This document shows, piece by piece, positions 42,342-50,585 of a stretch of DNA of 64,000 nucleotides. Source of the stretch: Haloferax litoreum (GTDB lineage Archaea; Halobacteriota; Halobacteria; Halobacteriales; Haloferacaceae); the NCBI RefSeq assembly GCF_009674605.1, contig NZ_WKJO01000001.1:1178001-1242000 (forward strand). The letters run 5' to 3'. The position numbers and the translations under genes were made by a program. The first letter of the stretch is position 1. Each line of letters begins with the position of its first letter. The notes under the pieces are model-generated. The model ran no database searches, was not told where the DNA came from, and saw only the letters and a program-made list of their open reading frames with translations.

Positions 42342-42672
42342 TACCCATCGCTAGGGGTGCAACGTGCATAAATCCCGTGACGGTATACCTCCCCGCGTGA
42401 CCGGTCTCAGCAGTGCGACTGTGGGGTGTCAGGAGAAGGGAGACTGTCCGCGAGGAGGTCGTCAGGAACCACCCGGGTCGTGGGGGGTGCGCCGAGTGGT
42501 CGGGGGAACGAGGTTTGGGTGGGGTGTGTGGGTATTCGAACGGAACCGTGTGTTCTGTCGGTTGGTGTGGACTGGGCGTGAGTTCGTGGTGCGCCTTCAG
42601 GCCCGAGGTGGTCTCTATCAGGGCCGTGTGGGGGCTATTCGGGGCTTCAGGACGGTACATCCACTGTCCGAG
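42342..42672. other. Gene-free stretch, G/T-rich plus strand
   Basis: A 331-bp stretch between the site-2 protease and the DUF7123-type gene without a convincing gene. The plus strand is G/T-rich (for example GTTTGGGTGGGGTGTGTGGG near 42516-42535). No tRNA, palindrome or TATA box stands out, apart from the site-2 protease promoter at its left end. Confidence 0.5.
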
Positions 42673-42918
42673 TTAGGCAGACTCGACGCGCCACGTGGTC
42701 GCACTCGTGTACGACCACTTCTCGATGGTCAACTCCGTCGCAGAGTCGCGGAGTTTGACCATCAGCGCGCCGATCTCCTTGGGCGACAGCCCGACGTCGT
42801 CGGCGATGAACTTACTCTTGAAGTACATCTCGCCGTCTTTGGCGCGGTCAAGCAGATACTGCTTGAGGCGGTCTTCTTTGGAGCTGCCATCGGTGGAGGG
42901 GGATGCTGTAACGCTCAT
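42673..42918 (-). CDS. Small winged-helix-like protein (DUF7123-type)
   Basis: An 81-aa protein from ATG 42918. The pattern YFKSKFIADDVGLSPKEIGA (residues about 32-51) resembles a winged-helix recognition segment, followed by LTIEKWSYTSATTWRVES. I recognise it as a conserved haloarchaeal family, I believe DUF7123. It may bind DNA. TTATAAA at 42956-42962 is a good TATA box giving a 14-nt leader. Confidence 0.8.
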   Translation of the reverse strand: MSVTASPSTDGSSKEDRLKQYLLDRAKDGEMYFKSKFIADDVGLSPKEIGALMVKLRDSATELTIEKWSYTSATTWRVESA

Positions 42919-43032
42919 CTGATACACCTCACTCCACTGTATCCCCCAGAAGGTGTTATAAAGGAAGGACCGTTGAGATTAGTTCGACCGCTTTCAGCCT
43001 GAATCTACGAAAAGGGTTCATTTCACGACTCT

Positions 43033-43066
43033 TTTAGAATCCTTTAGATATTTTAGAAAGGAATCT
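43033..43066. promoter_or_regulatory. Phased TTTAGA repeats within an inverted repeat
   Basis: TTTAGA occurs at 43033, 43043 and 43052, about one helical turn apart. The same interval contains an imperfect inverted repeat, AGAATCCTTT (43036-43045) and AAAGGAATCT (43057-43066), matching in 9 of 10 pairs. It lies 75-105 bp upstream of the TATA box of the DUF7123-type gene, in the 307-bp AT-rich gap before the MoaE gene. It looks like a regulator binding site. Confidence 0.4.
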
Positions 43067-43225
43067 GAGAGATTATTTCATTGTGCTTTTTGGTGGTTCT
43101 ATATACCGAAAACACGCCTCGAATCCGGTCGAAAAACCGCCATTTCACGGCAACATCGCCCGCAAACGGTCCAAAATGTGAACACCGCGTCGCCACACGA
43201 CTCACATCGGCGCTCGTCGGCGGCC

Positions 43226-44011
43226 TCACCGCTCGTGGACCCAGAACTGCTCGTCGACTGTCGTCTCCTTCTTGAATATCGGAACTTCGTCCTTCAACCG
43301 GTTGATGCCGTCTTCGACGGTCCTGAACGCTTCCGTCCTGTGTCCGGCGAGGACGACGACGAACACGATGTCTTGTCCGTCCTCGATGACGCCGACTCGG
43401 TGGTGCATGAGAACCCGGTAGACTCCGTCGCGTGATTCGAGTTCTTCGGAGATGGTCGCCATCGTGGACTCGGCGACGCCGTCGTACTTCTCGAATTCGA
43501 GGCTCGTGGTCGGCGCGTCGTCTTCGGACTCCTTCGCGCGGACGCGACCAGTGAACGTCGCAATGGCTCCGGCGTACTCCGCTTGCGGGTCTGTTTTGGC
43601 CTGCTCGACGAGGGCTTCGAGCGAGATGTGTGGTTCGAACGACTCGATGTCGGCTGTGAGTTTGTCGAGGTCCACTTCGTTCGTGCCGTCTGCCGACACG
43701 ACCACGTTTTCGGCGTCAGTGTCGCCGAGAGAGAGTGTCGGGATGTGTGCGTCGGGGAACCCGGAGAGAAGCGCGTAATCGTATCGCGTCGAGAGTTCGT
43801 CGAGCAGGCCGTCGAGGTCACGGTCCGCTCCGACGGCAACCCACTTTCCGGCGGGTGTGAGACCGTAGGCACCGCTCACTGAGTCGGGTGCATCAGACTC
43901 GGCCGCATCGTGCGGCAGCGATTCGACGGTTGCGACGCGCCCGTCCAAGTGTGGAGCGAGTCGCTCACAGAGGACGGTCGCGCCCGGACCGACCACGCCA
44001 AGTACGTGCAT
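43226..44011 (-). CDS. moaE: MobB-MoaE fusion, molybdopterin synthase large subunit
   Basis: A 261-aa protein. The C-terminal MoaE domain (residues about 125-261) has GAIATFTGRVRA, LMHHRVGVIE, the LAGHR signature and the catalytic lysine region RLKDEVPIFKKE (K240, K247/K248). It transfers sulfur to form molybdopterin. The N-terminal part resembles MobB, but the P-loop reads GPGATV, with the Walker Lys replaced by Ala, so GTP binding is doubtful. From memory, Haloferax volcanii MoaE has the same fusion and reacts with the small modifier SAMP1. Confidence 0.9.
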   Translation of the reverse strand: MHVLGVVGPGATVLCERLAPHLDGRVATVESLPHDAAESDAPDSVSGAYGLTPAGKWVAVGADRDLDGLLDELSTRYDYALLSGFPDAHIPTLSLGDTDAENVVVSADGTNEVDLDKLTADIESFEPHISLEALVEQAKTDPQAEYAGAIATFTGRVRAKESEDDAPTTSLEFEKYDGVAESTMATISEELESRDGVYRVLMHHRVGVIEDGQDIVFVVVLAGHRTEAFRTVEDGINRLKDEVPIFKKETTVDEQFWVHER

Positions 44012-44036
44012 ACTGTGGGTCACGTCCCGCGTCGGT

Positions 44037-44354
44037 TTAAGATTGCTCCGAGTGGTGGGTGTCGTCGGATGCTGTCGGTCGTGTTCGATAGAGGTGGACG
44101 GCGATTCCGACACCGACGAACCCGATTGCGGTGGCGACCCATGGGGCCAGCGCACCGACGAGAGTGTCGGCCGTCTGGGGGAGTGTATCGTACTGCCAGA
44201 GTGCCCATCCGACGGAGAAACACGCCACCATCGCCCAGTTGAGGGTCGAGCGCCGACCGAACTCGCCGCGGCGCTGGCGGACGTAGAGTGCGCCGAGTGC
44301 GAGGACCCACCCGACGACGATGAGGGTGACCGTCTCCACGGTGACGAGTCGCAT
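44037..44354 (-). CDS. Small three-helix membrane protein
   Basis: A 105-aa protein from ATG 44354 (MRLVTVETVTLIVVGWVLAL); a GTG four codons earlier is possible. About three hydrophobic helices (residues 8-24, 42-54, 65-88) and a polar tail (TRPTASDDTHHSEQS). It precedes the MobB-MoaE gene by 25 bp in the same direction. No family recognised. Confidence 0.65.
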   Translation of the reverse strand: MRLVTVETVTLIVVGWVLALGALYVRQRRGEFGRRSTLNWAMVACFSVGWALWQYDTLPQTADTLVGALAPWVATAIGFVGVGIAVHLYRTRPTASDDTHHSEQS

Positions 44355-44447
44355 ACCGGTAGTCACCGCGAGACTGGTTTAAACCCCCCGACACGGGCGT
44401 CTCGCACTTGATAACCCTTAAGATGCGCTCCCGGATATCCGTGTGCA

Positions 44448-45161
44448 ATGAGAGTCGTCATCTCCATCGGCGGAAGCGTACTCGCGCCGGACCTCGACTC
44501 AGAACGCGTCGAAGCGCACGCGTCGGTCGTCGAGACACTCGCGCGAGAGGGGTGCGAAATCGGTGCAGTCGTCGGCGGCGGCGGTGTCGCCCGCGATTAC
44601 ATCGGTGCGGCCCGTGAACTCGGCGCGAACGAAGTCCAACTCGACCAAATCGGTATCGACGTGACCCGAATCAACGCCCGTCTGCTCATCGCGGCGCTCG
44701 GGTCGCAGGTGGACCCGAAAGTCGCCCACGACTACGAAGATGCAGGTGACGCCATCCGCCGCGGTGACATCTCCGTGATGGGCGGCGTCATGCCCGGGCA
44801 GACCACCGACGCCGTCGCGGCGGCGTTCGCGGAGTACGTCGACGCCGACCTGCTCGTTTACGCGACGAGCGTGGATGGCGTGTTCAGCGCCGACCCGAAG
44901 AGCGACCCCGACGCGACGAAATTCGAGGAGATGACCGCTGGCGAACTCGTCAACGTCATCGCCGACATCGAGATGAGTGCCGGGTCGTCCGCACCGGTCG
45001 ACCTCCTCGCCGCGAAACTCATCGAACGCGCGAAGATGCGGACTATCGTCCTCGACGGAACGGACCCCTCGCGCATCGAACCCGCGGTTCTTCGCGGCGA
45101 GCACTCGGGGACGGACATCATCCCCGAGGGCGGCGACGAACCGACGTACTGGGCGCAGTGA
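44448..45161 (+). CDS. pyrH: Uridylate kinase
   Basis: A 237-aa UMP kinase of the amino-acid kinase fold, acting in pyrimidine nucleotide synthesis. Motifs: ISIGGSVLAPDLD at residues 5-17, VVGGGGVARDYIGAAR near 42-57, GQTTDAVAAAFAEYVDADLL near 122-141 and VDGVFSADPKSDPDA near 147-161. CCCTTAAGA at 44415-44423 is a leaderless TATA box. LysRS follows after one base. Confidence 0.95.
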   Translation: MRVVISIGGSVLAPDLDSERVEAHASVVETLAREGCEIGAVVGGGGVARDYIGAARELGANEVQLDQIGIDVTRINARLLIAALGSQVDPKVAHDYEDAGDAIRRGDISVMGGVMPGQTTDAVAAAFAEYVDADLLVYATSVDGVFSADPKSDPDATKFEEMTAGELVNVIADIEMSAGSSAPVDLLAAKLIERAKMRTIVLDGTDPSRIEPAVLRGEHSGTDIIPEGGDEPTYWAQ

Positions 45162-45162
45162 G

Positions 45163-46839
45163 ATGACGACAGACGAATCCACCGCCACCGACGCGCCCGC
45201 GGACGACGCCATCGACGCCTTCGAGACCGGGTCCAACGACGGACACCGCGACTTCTGGGCAGACGACGTTGCAGACGAAATCGAGGCGCGAGACCCCGAC
45301 GACCCCATCGTCATCAAAGGCGGCGTCTCGCCGTCCGGCGTCGCCCACCTCGGCAACTTCAACGAGATTATTCGCGGCTACTTCGTCGCCGAAGTCCTCC
45401 GCGAACGCGGCCACGAGGTCCGACAGGTCTTCACGAGCGACGACAAGGACCCGCTTCGAAAGCTTCCCCGAAAACTCGCCGACGAAGACGGCAACATCGT
45501 CGGCCTTGGCGAAGTCGACGCCGGCGCACTCGGCCGAAACCTCGGCAAGCCATACACGTCGATTCCTGACCCCTTCGGCGAGACGGACTCTTACGCGGCC
45601 CACTTCGCGGCCTTGCTCAAGGCCGACGCCGACCGCCTCGGGATTCCTGTCGAGATGCTCTCGAACACCGAGATGTACGAGAACGGAGATTTCGACCCCG
45701 TCGTCGAACACGTCCTCGAAAACATCGACACCGCGCGCGAGGTACTCTCGAAGTACCAGTCGAAGGTCGACGAAGACTACGTCCCGTTCAACCCGGTCTG
45801 CGAGGAGTGCGGGAAGATTACGGAGACCATCACGTCAGTCGACGTGGACGACGGTACCGTGGACTACGTCTGTACCGACATGACCGTCGGCGACAACACT
45901 ATCGACGGGTGTGGTCACGAAGGGACGGCGACGTTCCGCGAGGGCAAACTGCCGTGGCGCTTCGAGTGGCCCGGCCAGTGGCAGGTCCTCGGTGTCGACT
46001 TCGAACCGTTCGGCAAGGACCACGCCGAAGGGTCGTGGCCGTCCGGCGACGACATCGCTCGCAACGTCCTCGGCATCAATCCGCCGGTCCCGATGGTCTA
46101 CGAGTGGTTCACGCTCAACGGAAAGGCACTGTCGTCCTCGGCCGGGAACATCGTCACCGTCTCCGAGATGCTCGAACTGCTCGAACCTGAGGTGCTTCGG
46201 TACTTCTTCGCGCTCAACCCGCGGAAGGCCCGTGACCTCGACTTGACGCGCCTCGACCAACTGGTCGACGACTTCGACCGGTTCGAACGAGCGTACTTCG
46301 GCGAGGTGGACGACGAAAACCTCACGCGATTCGCCAAGCGCGCGTATCCGTTCGTCGTGGACGACGTACGGGAAGACCGCATCCGCCTCCCCTACACGTT
46401 CGCTGCCGTCCTTGGGATGACCGACGACGAGGACCTGCGCGAGCAGATGGCTCGAAACGAGGGCTTCTTCGACGAGGACACGCCGGACGACGTCGTCGAA
46501 GAGGCACTCGCCCGCGTCGAACGCGCCCGCAACTGGGCCGAGAAGATGGACAATCAGTTCAACTACCGCTTGCAGGTCGACCTCCCCGAGTTCGACTTCG
46601 ACCCGGCCGTCGAGGCGGCACTGGACGAACTCGCCGACTTCGTGGCAGAGAACCACGACGGTGAGGCAATCCAGGGTGAAATCTACGAGACGGCCCGCCG
46701 CAACGACATCGAGATGGGTGACTTCTTCGCCGCCGGGTATCGCCTGTTCTTCGACGACACGCAGGGACCACGTCTCGGCGAGTTCCTCGGCGAGTTAGAA
46801 CAGGACTTCGTCGTCACGCGTCTCCGTCGCGAGGCCTGA
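45163..46839 (+). CDS. lysS: Class I lysyl-tRNA synthetase
   Basis: A 558-aa class I LysRS, the archaeal type distinct from the class II bacterial/eukaryotic enzyme. The HIGH-like motif is PSGVAHLGN (residues 57-65) and the KMSKS-like loop is KALSSSAGN (321-329). A zinc ribbon (CEECGK, VCTDM, CGHEG) lies near 210-250. It overlaps the operon of pyrH (1 bp gap). It charges tRNA-Lys, including the intron-containing gene at 21669. Confidence 0.95.
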   Translation: MTTDESTATDAPADDAIDAFETGSNDGHRDFWADDVADEIEARDPDDPIVIKGGVSPSGVAHLGNFNEIIRGYFVAEVLRERGHEVRQVFTSDDKDPLRKLPRKLADEDGNIVGLGEVDAGALGRNLGKPYTSIPDPFGETDSYAAHFAALLKADADRLGIPVEMLSNTEMYENGDFDPVVEHVLENIDTAREVLSKYQSKVDEDYVPFNPVCEECGKITETITSVDVDDGTVDYVCTDMTVGDNTIDGCGHEGTATFREGKLPWRFEWPGQWQVLGVDFEPFGKDHAEGSWPSGDDIARNVLGINPPVPMVYEWFTLNGKALSSSAGNIVTVSEMLELLEPEVLRYFFALNPRKARDLDLTRLDQLVDDFDRFERAYFGEVDDENLTRFAKRAYPFVVDDVREDRIRLPYTFAAVLGMTDDEDLREQMARNEGFFDEDTPDDVVEEALARVERARNWAEKMDNQFNYRLQVDLPEFDFDPAVEAALDELADFVAENHDGEAIQGEIYETARRNDIEMGDFFAAGYRLFFDDTQGPRLGEFLGELEQDFVVTRLRREA

Positions 46840-46909
46840 ACGCCCCCCACTCGACTGCGAACTTCTCCGACTTCTCCGACTATCTACCTTTCTCCCACAT
46901 CGTCCGTCG

Positions 46910-47446
46910 TTAGATGGTGCGCCGAGCGAGGTACGCGAACCCACTCACGCCGGCCACGGCGAGAACGCTGACGGTCACACCGAACCCCGGAACACGTGTG
47001 TTGGTGTCGGGGTCGGTCGTCTCGCTCGCAGTCGTCGTCGCGTCCGTCGTCGTGGATTCGACTACGACGCCGCTGGTCTCCCCGACGACAGTCCCGTTTT
47101 CGAGGACGGTGACAGTGAACGTTGACTCCGTCGGAATGTCCGAGAAGTCGAAGCGTGCGGTGAAGTCACCGTTCTCGCCGACGGTGGCGTCACTCACCTT
47201 GAGGAATTTCGGGCTCGTGTCGGCCGTCGCTCTGACACGAACGGTGACCGTGGTCCCCGCACTGAGGTTCGACATGCCGCGAATCGTCGCGTCGTCGCTC
47301 TGTGGGACCGTCACGTTCTCGCTGTGAGTCAAGAACGTCACGTCTGCGTCCGCCGCGTCGGCGACTGCCACCCCGCCGACCAGCACGCTCGCGAGGACGA
47401 CGACAGCGAGGAAGACACCGAATTCGGGACCAGTTCGTGAAGACAT
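46910..47446 (-). CDS. PGF-CTERM surface protein
   Basis: A 178-aa exported protein. It has an N-terminal signal (FGVFLAVVVLASVLVGGVAVA) and a beta-sandwich domain (residues about 35-130). A Thr-rich stalk and the C-terminal tripartite signal VPGFGVTVSVLAVAGVSGFAYLARR follow. PGF-CTERM proteins are cleaved and lipid-anchored by archaeosortase ArtA. The beta domain resembles BGTF-type surface domains. It is single-copy here, with no sortase nearby. Confidence 0.85.
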   Translation of the reverse strand: MSSRTGPEFGVFLAVVVLASVLVGGVAVADAADADVTFLTHSENVTVPQSDDATIRGMSNLSAGTTVTVRVRATADTSPKFLKVSDATVGENGDFTARFDFSDIPTESTFTVTVLENGTVVGETSGVVVESTTTDATTTASETTDPDTNTRVPGFGVTVSVLAVAGVSGFAYLARRTI

Positions 47447-47549
47447 CGTCTACCCCGCGTTTCTCGAACGGAGGAAAAATAGCTACGCTAAGGTCAAAGA
47501 GGTCTTTGAGCTACTTCGGGTAGCGCGGTGGAGACGCGTTTGAGACCGT

Positions 47550-48089
47550 TCAGTTCTCTTCTATCGCGTCGATGACGACGGCACCGACGACGAGCAGTCG
47601 CGGGTCTATCTCGTCGGTGTCGGCTTCGATAGTGTACGTGTCTCGGAGCGCGAACTGTTCGGAAATCTCTCCGACTGGGGTTCCGCTGGCGTCTTCGACG
47701 CGGTACGAGAAGGGGATGAGCGTCGTGATGGCCCGTCGGGCGACGGCCATCGGTACGTTGTCCTCCACGATTCGGCCGACGACTGACCCGTTCGGGCCGA
47801 GCAATTGGTAGGTGTGTTTCGCGAACGAGAACGCGCCACGTTTGACTGCGCCGACTCGGTCATCGGTCTGGCTATCGACGATATCGTACGCGGCTGACAC
47901 GTCGAGGACGCTGTCGGCTTTGACGCGGAAGCGCTCGTCGCCCGTCTCGTAGTCGTTCAAGCGGAAGTCTTCTTTCAGTTTGAACTTCTTCTTCTTCGCG
48001 GAGAGAATCGGGTCCCTATCGTCGTAGACGACGTACGTGGTGCCGATAGACACCTTCTGGCGGACTTCGTAGCGGGAACTGTCGAACAT
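47550..48089 (-). CDS. LURP-one-related protein
   Basis: A 179-aa protein of the LURP-one/tubby-like family, from ATG 48089 (MFDSSRYEVRQKVSIGTTYV). The start was chosen because GGATAAAG at 48112-48119 is centred 27 bp upstream, a leaderless promoter; longer alternatives start at 48110 or 48257. The core has repeating beta strands such as YDIVDSQTDDRVGAVKRGAF. The family is thought to bind membranes or ligands, but its function is unknown in archaea. Confidence 0.8.
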   Translation of the reverse strand: MFDSSRYEVRQKVSIGTTYVVYDDRDPILSAKKKKFKLKEDFRLNDYETGDERFRVKADSVLDVSAAYDIVDSQTDDRVGAVKRGAFSFAKHTYQLLGPNGSVVGRIVEDNVPMAVARRAITTLIPFSYRVEDASGTPVGEISEQFALRDTYTIEADTDEIDPRLLVVGAVVIDAIEEN

Positions 48090-48111
48090 GCGTTCCGATG
48101 CAACCTCCATC

Positions 48112-48119
48112 GGATAAAG
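48112..48119 (-). promoter_or_regulatory. TATA box of the LURP-one gene
   Basis: On the minus strand the element reads CTTTATCC, centred 27 bp upstream of ATG 48089. It decides the start codon of that gene. Confidence 0.55.
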
Positions 48120-48215
48120 ACCTTCTGGGGGACGACTTATGTTCTCGTCGTACGTACTGCCGACAGGTTCGTTCCCCGTGGACGACCCGCCGCGGCCGTG
48201 CCGCAGTGATTTCAC

Positions 48216-48626
48216 ATGTCCCTCATCGACTTCATCCGGACCGTCGAGGAATCGCAAGACGAATTCGACGTCGAGTTAGAAGAGTTCGACGCCGACTCAG
48301 ACCAGACAGACGTGGACGACGCGTCCAGTGGGCGCTCACTCGGACGCCTCTTCCTCCTCGTGGTGCTCCTCGCGGGGGCCGCGTACGTCGTCTACCGCCT
48401 TCGCTCGTCGTCGGATGGCGAGTCGTACACCGACATCGACCTCGACACCGAGGGCGAAACGACAGCAGAGACAGACGACACGGCGACTGTCTCCGTCGAA
48501 CACGACCCCGACGAGGAGACGACTGACGAGACGGTGACTGGAGATGAAGCGGATTCGGAGACTGACGACGCCGTCGAAGTCGAAATCGAATCACCGGACG
48601 ACGAGACCGAAGAAGACGAAGAGTAA
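48216..48626 (+). CDS. Single-TM acidic membrane protein ahead of the PDZ site-2 protease
   Basis: A 136-aa protein with one transmembrane helix (residues about 43-62, LGRLFLLVVLLAGAAYVVYR) between an acidic N-terminal segment and an extremely acidic Thr/Glu/Asp tail. No family recognised. It precedes the M50 protease by 69 bp in the same direction. A role as its substrate or adaptor is only a suggestion. Confidence 0.6.
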   Translation: MSLIDFIRTVEESQDEFDVELEEFDADSDQTDVDDASSGRSLGRLFLLVVLLAGAAYVVYRLRSSSDGESYTDIDLDTEGETTAETDDTATVSVEHDPDEETTDETVTGDEADSETDDAVEVEIESPDDETEEDEE

Positions 48627-48695
48627 GCGCCTGTTCGACTCTCTTCGGTACCGTAACCCGAACGCCTTTTGGCGCGCGCCGCTTCCTTTCGGCCG

Positions 48696-50489
48696 ATGAA
48701 TACGCTGCTGTGGATCCTCGCCGGATTCATCGCCTACTCTCTCCTCGCGGCGCTGTTGCGCACTCGTGGGATTCTCCCCGAATACGTCCGCGTACAGGGC
48801 CCACTCACGACGATTCACACCCGTCGCGGCCGCGAGTTACTCGACAGACTCGCCGAACCCAAGCGGTTCTGGCGTGCGTGGAGTAACATCGGCCTCGGTA
48901 TCGCCCTCGTAATCATGGTCGGGACGTTCGCCCTCCTGTTGTATCAGGCCGTCCTCATCGTCCAGAATCCGCCTGCTCCTTCGCAGGTCAACCAGCCCCA
49001 GAACTTCCTCGTCATCCCCGGCGTCAACGACTTCCTCCCGCTGTCCGTCGCGCCCGAGATTCTCTTTGGCCTCCTCGTGGGCCTCGTCGTTCACGAAGGT
49101 GGTCACGGCATCCTCAGTCGCGTCGAAGGTATCGACGTGGAGTCGATGGGCATCGTCCTCTTGACGATTCTCCCGGTCGGCGCGTTCGTCGAACCGTCCG
49201 AAGAGAGTCAACGCCGCGCCGACCGTGGCGGGAAGTCACGGATGTTCGCCGCCGGCGTGACGAACAACTTCGCCGTCACTATCGTCGCGTTCGCACTCCT
49301 GTTCGGCCCGGTCATCGGGTCGATTTCGGTCGCCCCCGGCGTCGCGGTGGCAGGCGCGTACGCGGGGTCCCCCGCCGACGCCGCAGGTATCGGCGGTGGC
49401 GACAGAGTGACTGCAATCGACGGCACATCGGTCAACACGACACAGGAACTCGACGCGGCGTTACTCGCCGCCGCCGACCGGACTGTCTCCGTCGAACTCG
49501 ACGGCGAACGGACGGTGTCGGTCCAGCGCCAACTCATCGTCGCTGGGTCCGTCGCCGGCAACCCGGCGAATCTCACCGTCGAGTCTGGTAGCGACCCGAT
49601 TCGCGTGACTGCGGTCAACGGGACGCCAGTCTCCACTCGCGCCGGGTTCGAAGCGGTCGTCGGTGACTCTCGGTTCGCCCGTCTCGAAACGTCTGCCGGC
49701 GAGCGAACGATTCCCGTCGGCGCGTACATCACGAACGTCGCCGAAGAGCAACCACTCGCCAATGCGACGGGTGCGACTGAACCGCTCATCGTCACGAGCC
49801 TCGACGGGACGCGTATCACGTCTTCGACCGACTTACAGGTCGCACTCGACGGAACCGACCCCGGCCAGACCGTCCCCGTCGAGGTGTACGTCGACGGCGA
49901 GTTCCGAACCGTCGACGTGACGCTCGGTGAGAACCCACAGGACGGCAACGGGTTCCTCGGCGTCAACATCTTCGACGGCACGAGTGGTCTCCTGCTCACT
50001 GACTTCGGGATGCAGGAGTACCCTGCCGCGACGTATCTCTCGCTCCTCGGTGGTGACGGCGGCGACGGCGCAGGTGGCCTCGCCAACGCGTTCGGCGGGT
50101 CGCCGCTGCAACTCGTCTACGTCTCGCTGTTGCTCCCGCTGGCCTCCGTCGTCCTCGGCATCCCGAACTTCCCCGGATTCACGGGCGAGGTCATCAACTT
50201 CTATCAGGTGGGTGGCCCCTTCGGGTTCCTCGGTGGCGGCGTCTTCATCCTCGCTAACCTGCTGTTCTGGACGGCGTGGATTAACCTGCAACTCGGATTG
50301 TTCAACTGTATCCCCGGCTACCCGCTCGACGGCGGCAGAATCCTGCGGACTGGGGCAGAGGCAATCGTCTCGCGCCTCCCGGTCGACGACCGACACACGG
50401 TGGTCCGAACCATCACCACGTCTATCGGGTTGACGATGCTCGCGTCGCTCCTGCTCATGATATTCGGCCCGACGCTCCTCGGCGGATAA
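48696..50489 (+). CDS. Site-2 protease (M50) with PDZ domain
   Basis: A 597-aa intramembrane zinc protease from ATG 48696 (MNTLLWILAGFIAYSLLAAL). Catalytic HEGGH is at residues 133-137 and the third ligand is D545 in GYPLDGGR. Between them lies a long extracellular region with PDZ-like repeats (AGSPADAAGIGGGDRVTAID near 220-240). GCCTTTTGG at 48664-48672 is a TATA candidate at leaderless distance. Such enzymes cut membrane-bound substrates in signalling. It is unrelated in layout to the S2P at 41202. Confidence 0.9.
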   Translation: MNTLLWILAGFIAYSLLAALLRTRGILPEYVRVQGPLTTIHTRRGRELLDRLAEPKRFWRAWSNIGLGIALVIMVGTFALLLYQAVLIVQNPPAPSQVNQPQNFLVIPGVNDFLPLSVAPEILFGLLVGLVVHEGGHGILSRVEGIDVESMGIVLLTILPVGAFVEPSEESQRRADRGGKSRMFAAGVTNNFAVTIVAFALLFGPVIGSISVAPGVAVAGAYAGSPADAAGIGGGDRVTAIDGTSVNTTQELDAALLAAADRTVSVELDGERTVSVQRQLIVAGSVAGNPANLTVESGSDPIRVTAVNGTPVSTRAGFEAVVGDSRFARLETSAGERTIPVGAYITNVAEEQPLANATGATEPLIVTSLDGTRITSSTDLQVALDGTDPGQTVPVEVYVDGEFRTVDVTLGENPQDGNGFLGVNIFDGTSGLLLTDFGMQEYPAATYLSLLGGDGGDGAGGLANAFGGSPLQLVYVSLLLPLASVVLGIPNFPGFTGEVINFYQVGGPFGFLGGGVFILANLLFWTAWINLQLGLFNCIPGYPLDGGRILRTGAEAIVSRLPVDDRHTVVRTITTSIGLTMLASLLLMIFGPTLLGG

Positions 50490-50585
50490 CTCCGTTTCAG
50501 TCGGCGAAACAACGCTTTTCGCACCCGTTCCCGCCCAGCGAAAAGACTCGCAACTTCAATACCGGATGAATCCTAAGGCCACGGT

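Noticed and set aside
42235-42660. Open frame on the minus strand at the start of the site-2 protease upstream gap.
   Set aside because: Pro/Ser/His-rich, no acidic bias, and it overlaps the protease gene promoter. Nothing supports it.
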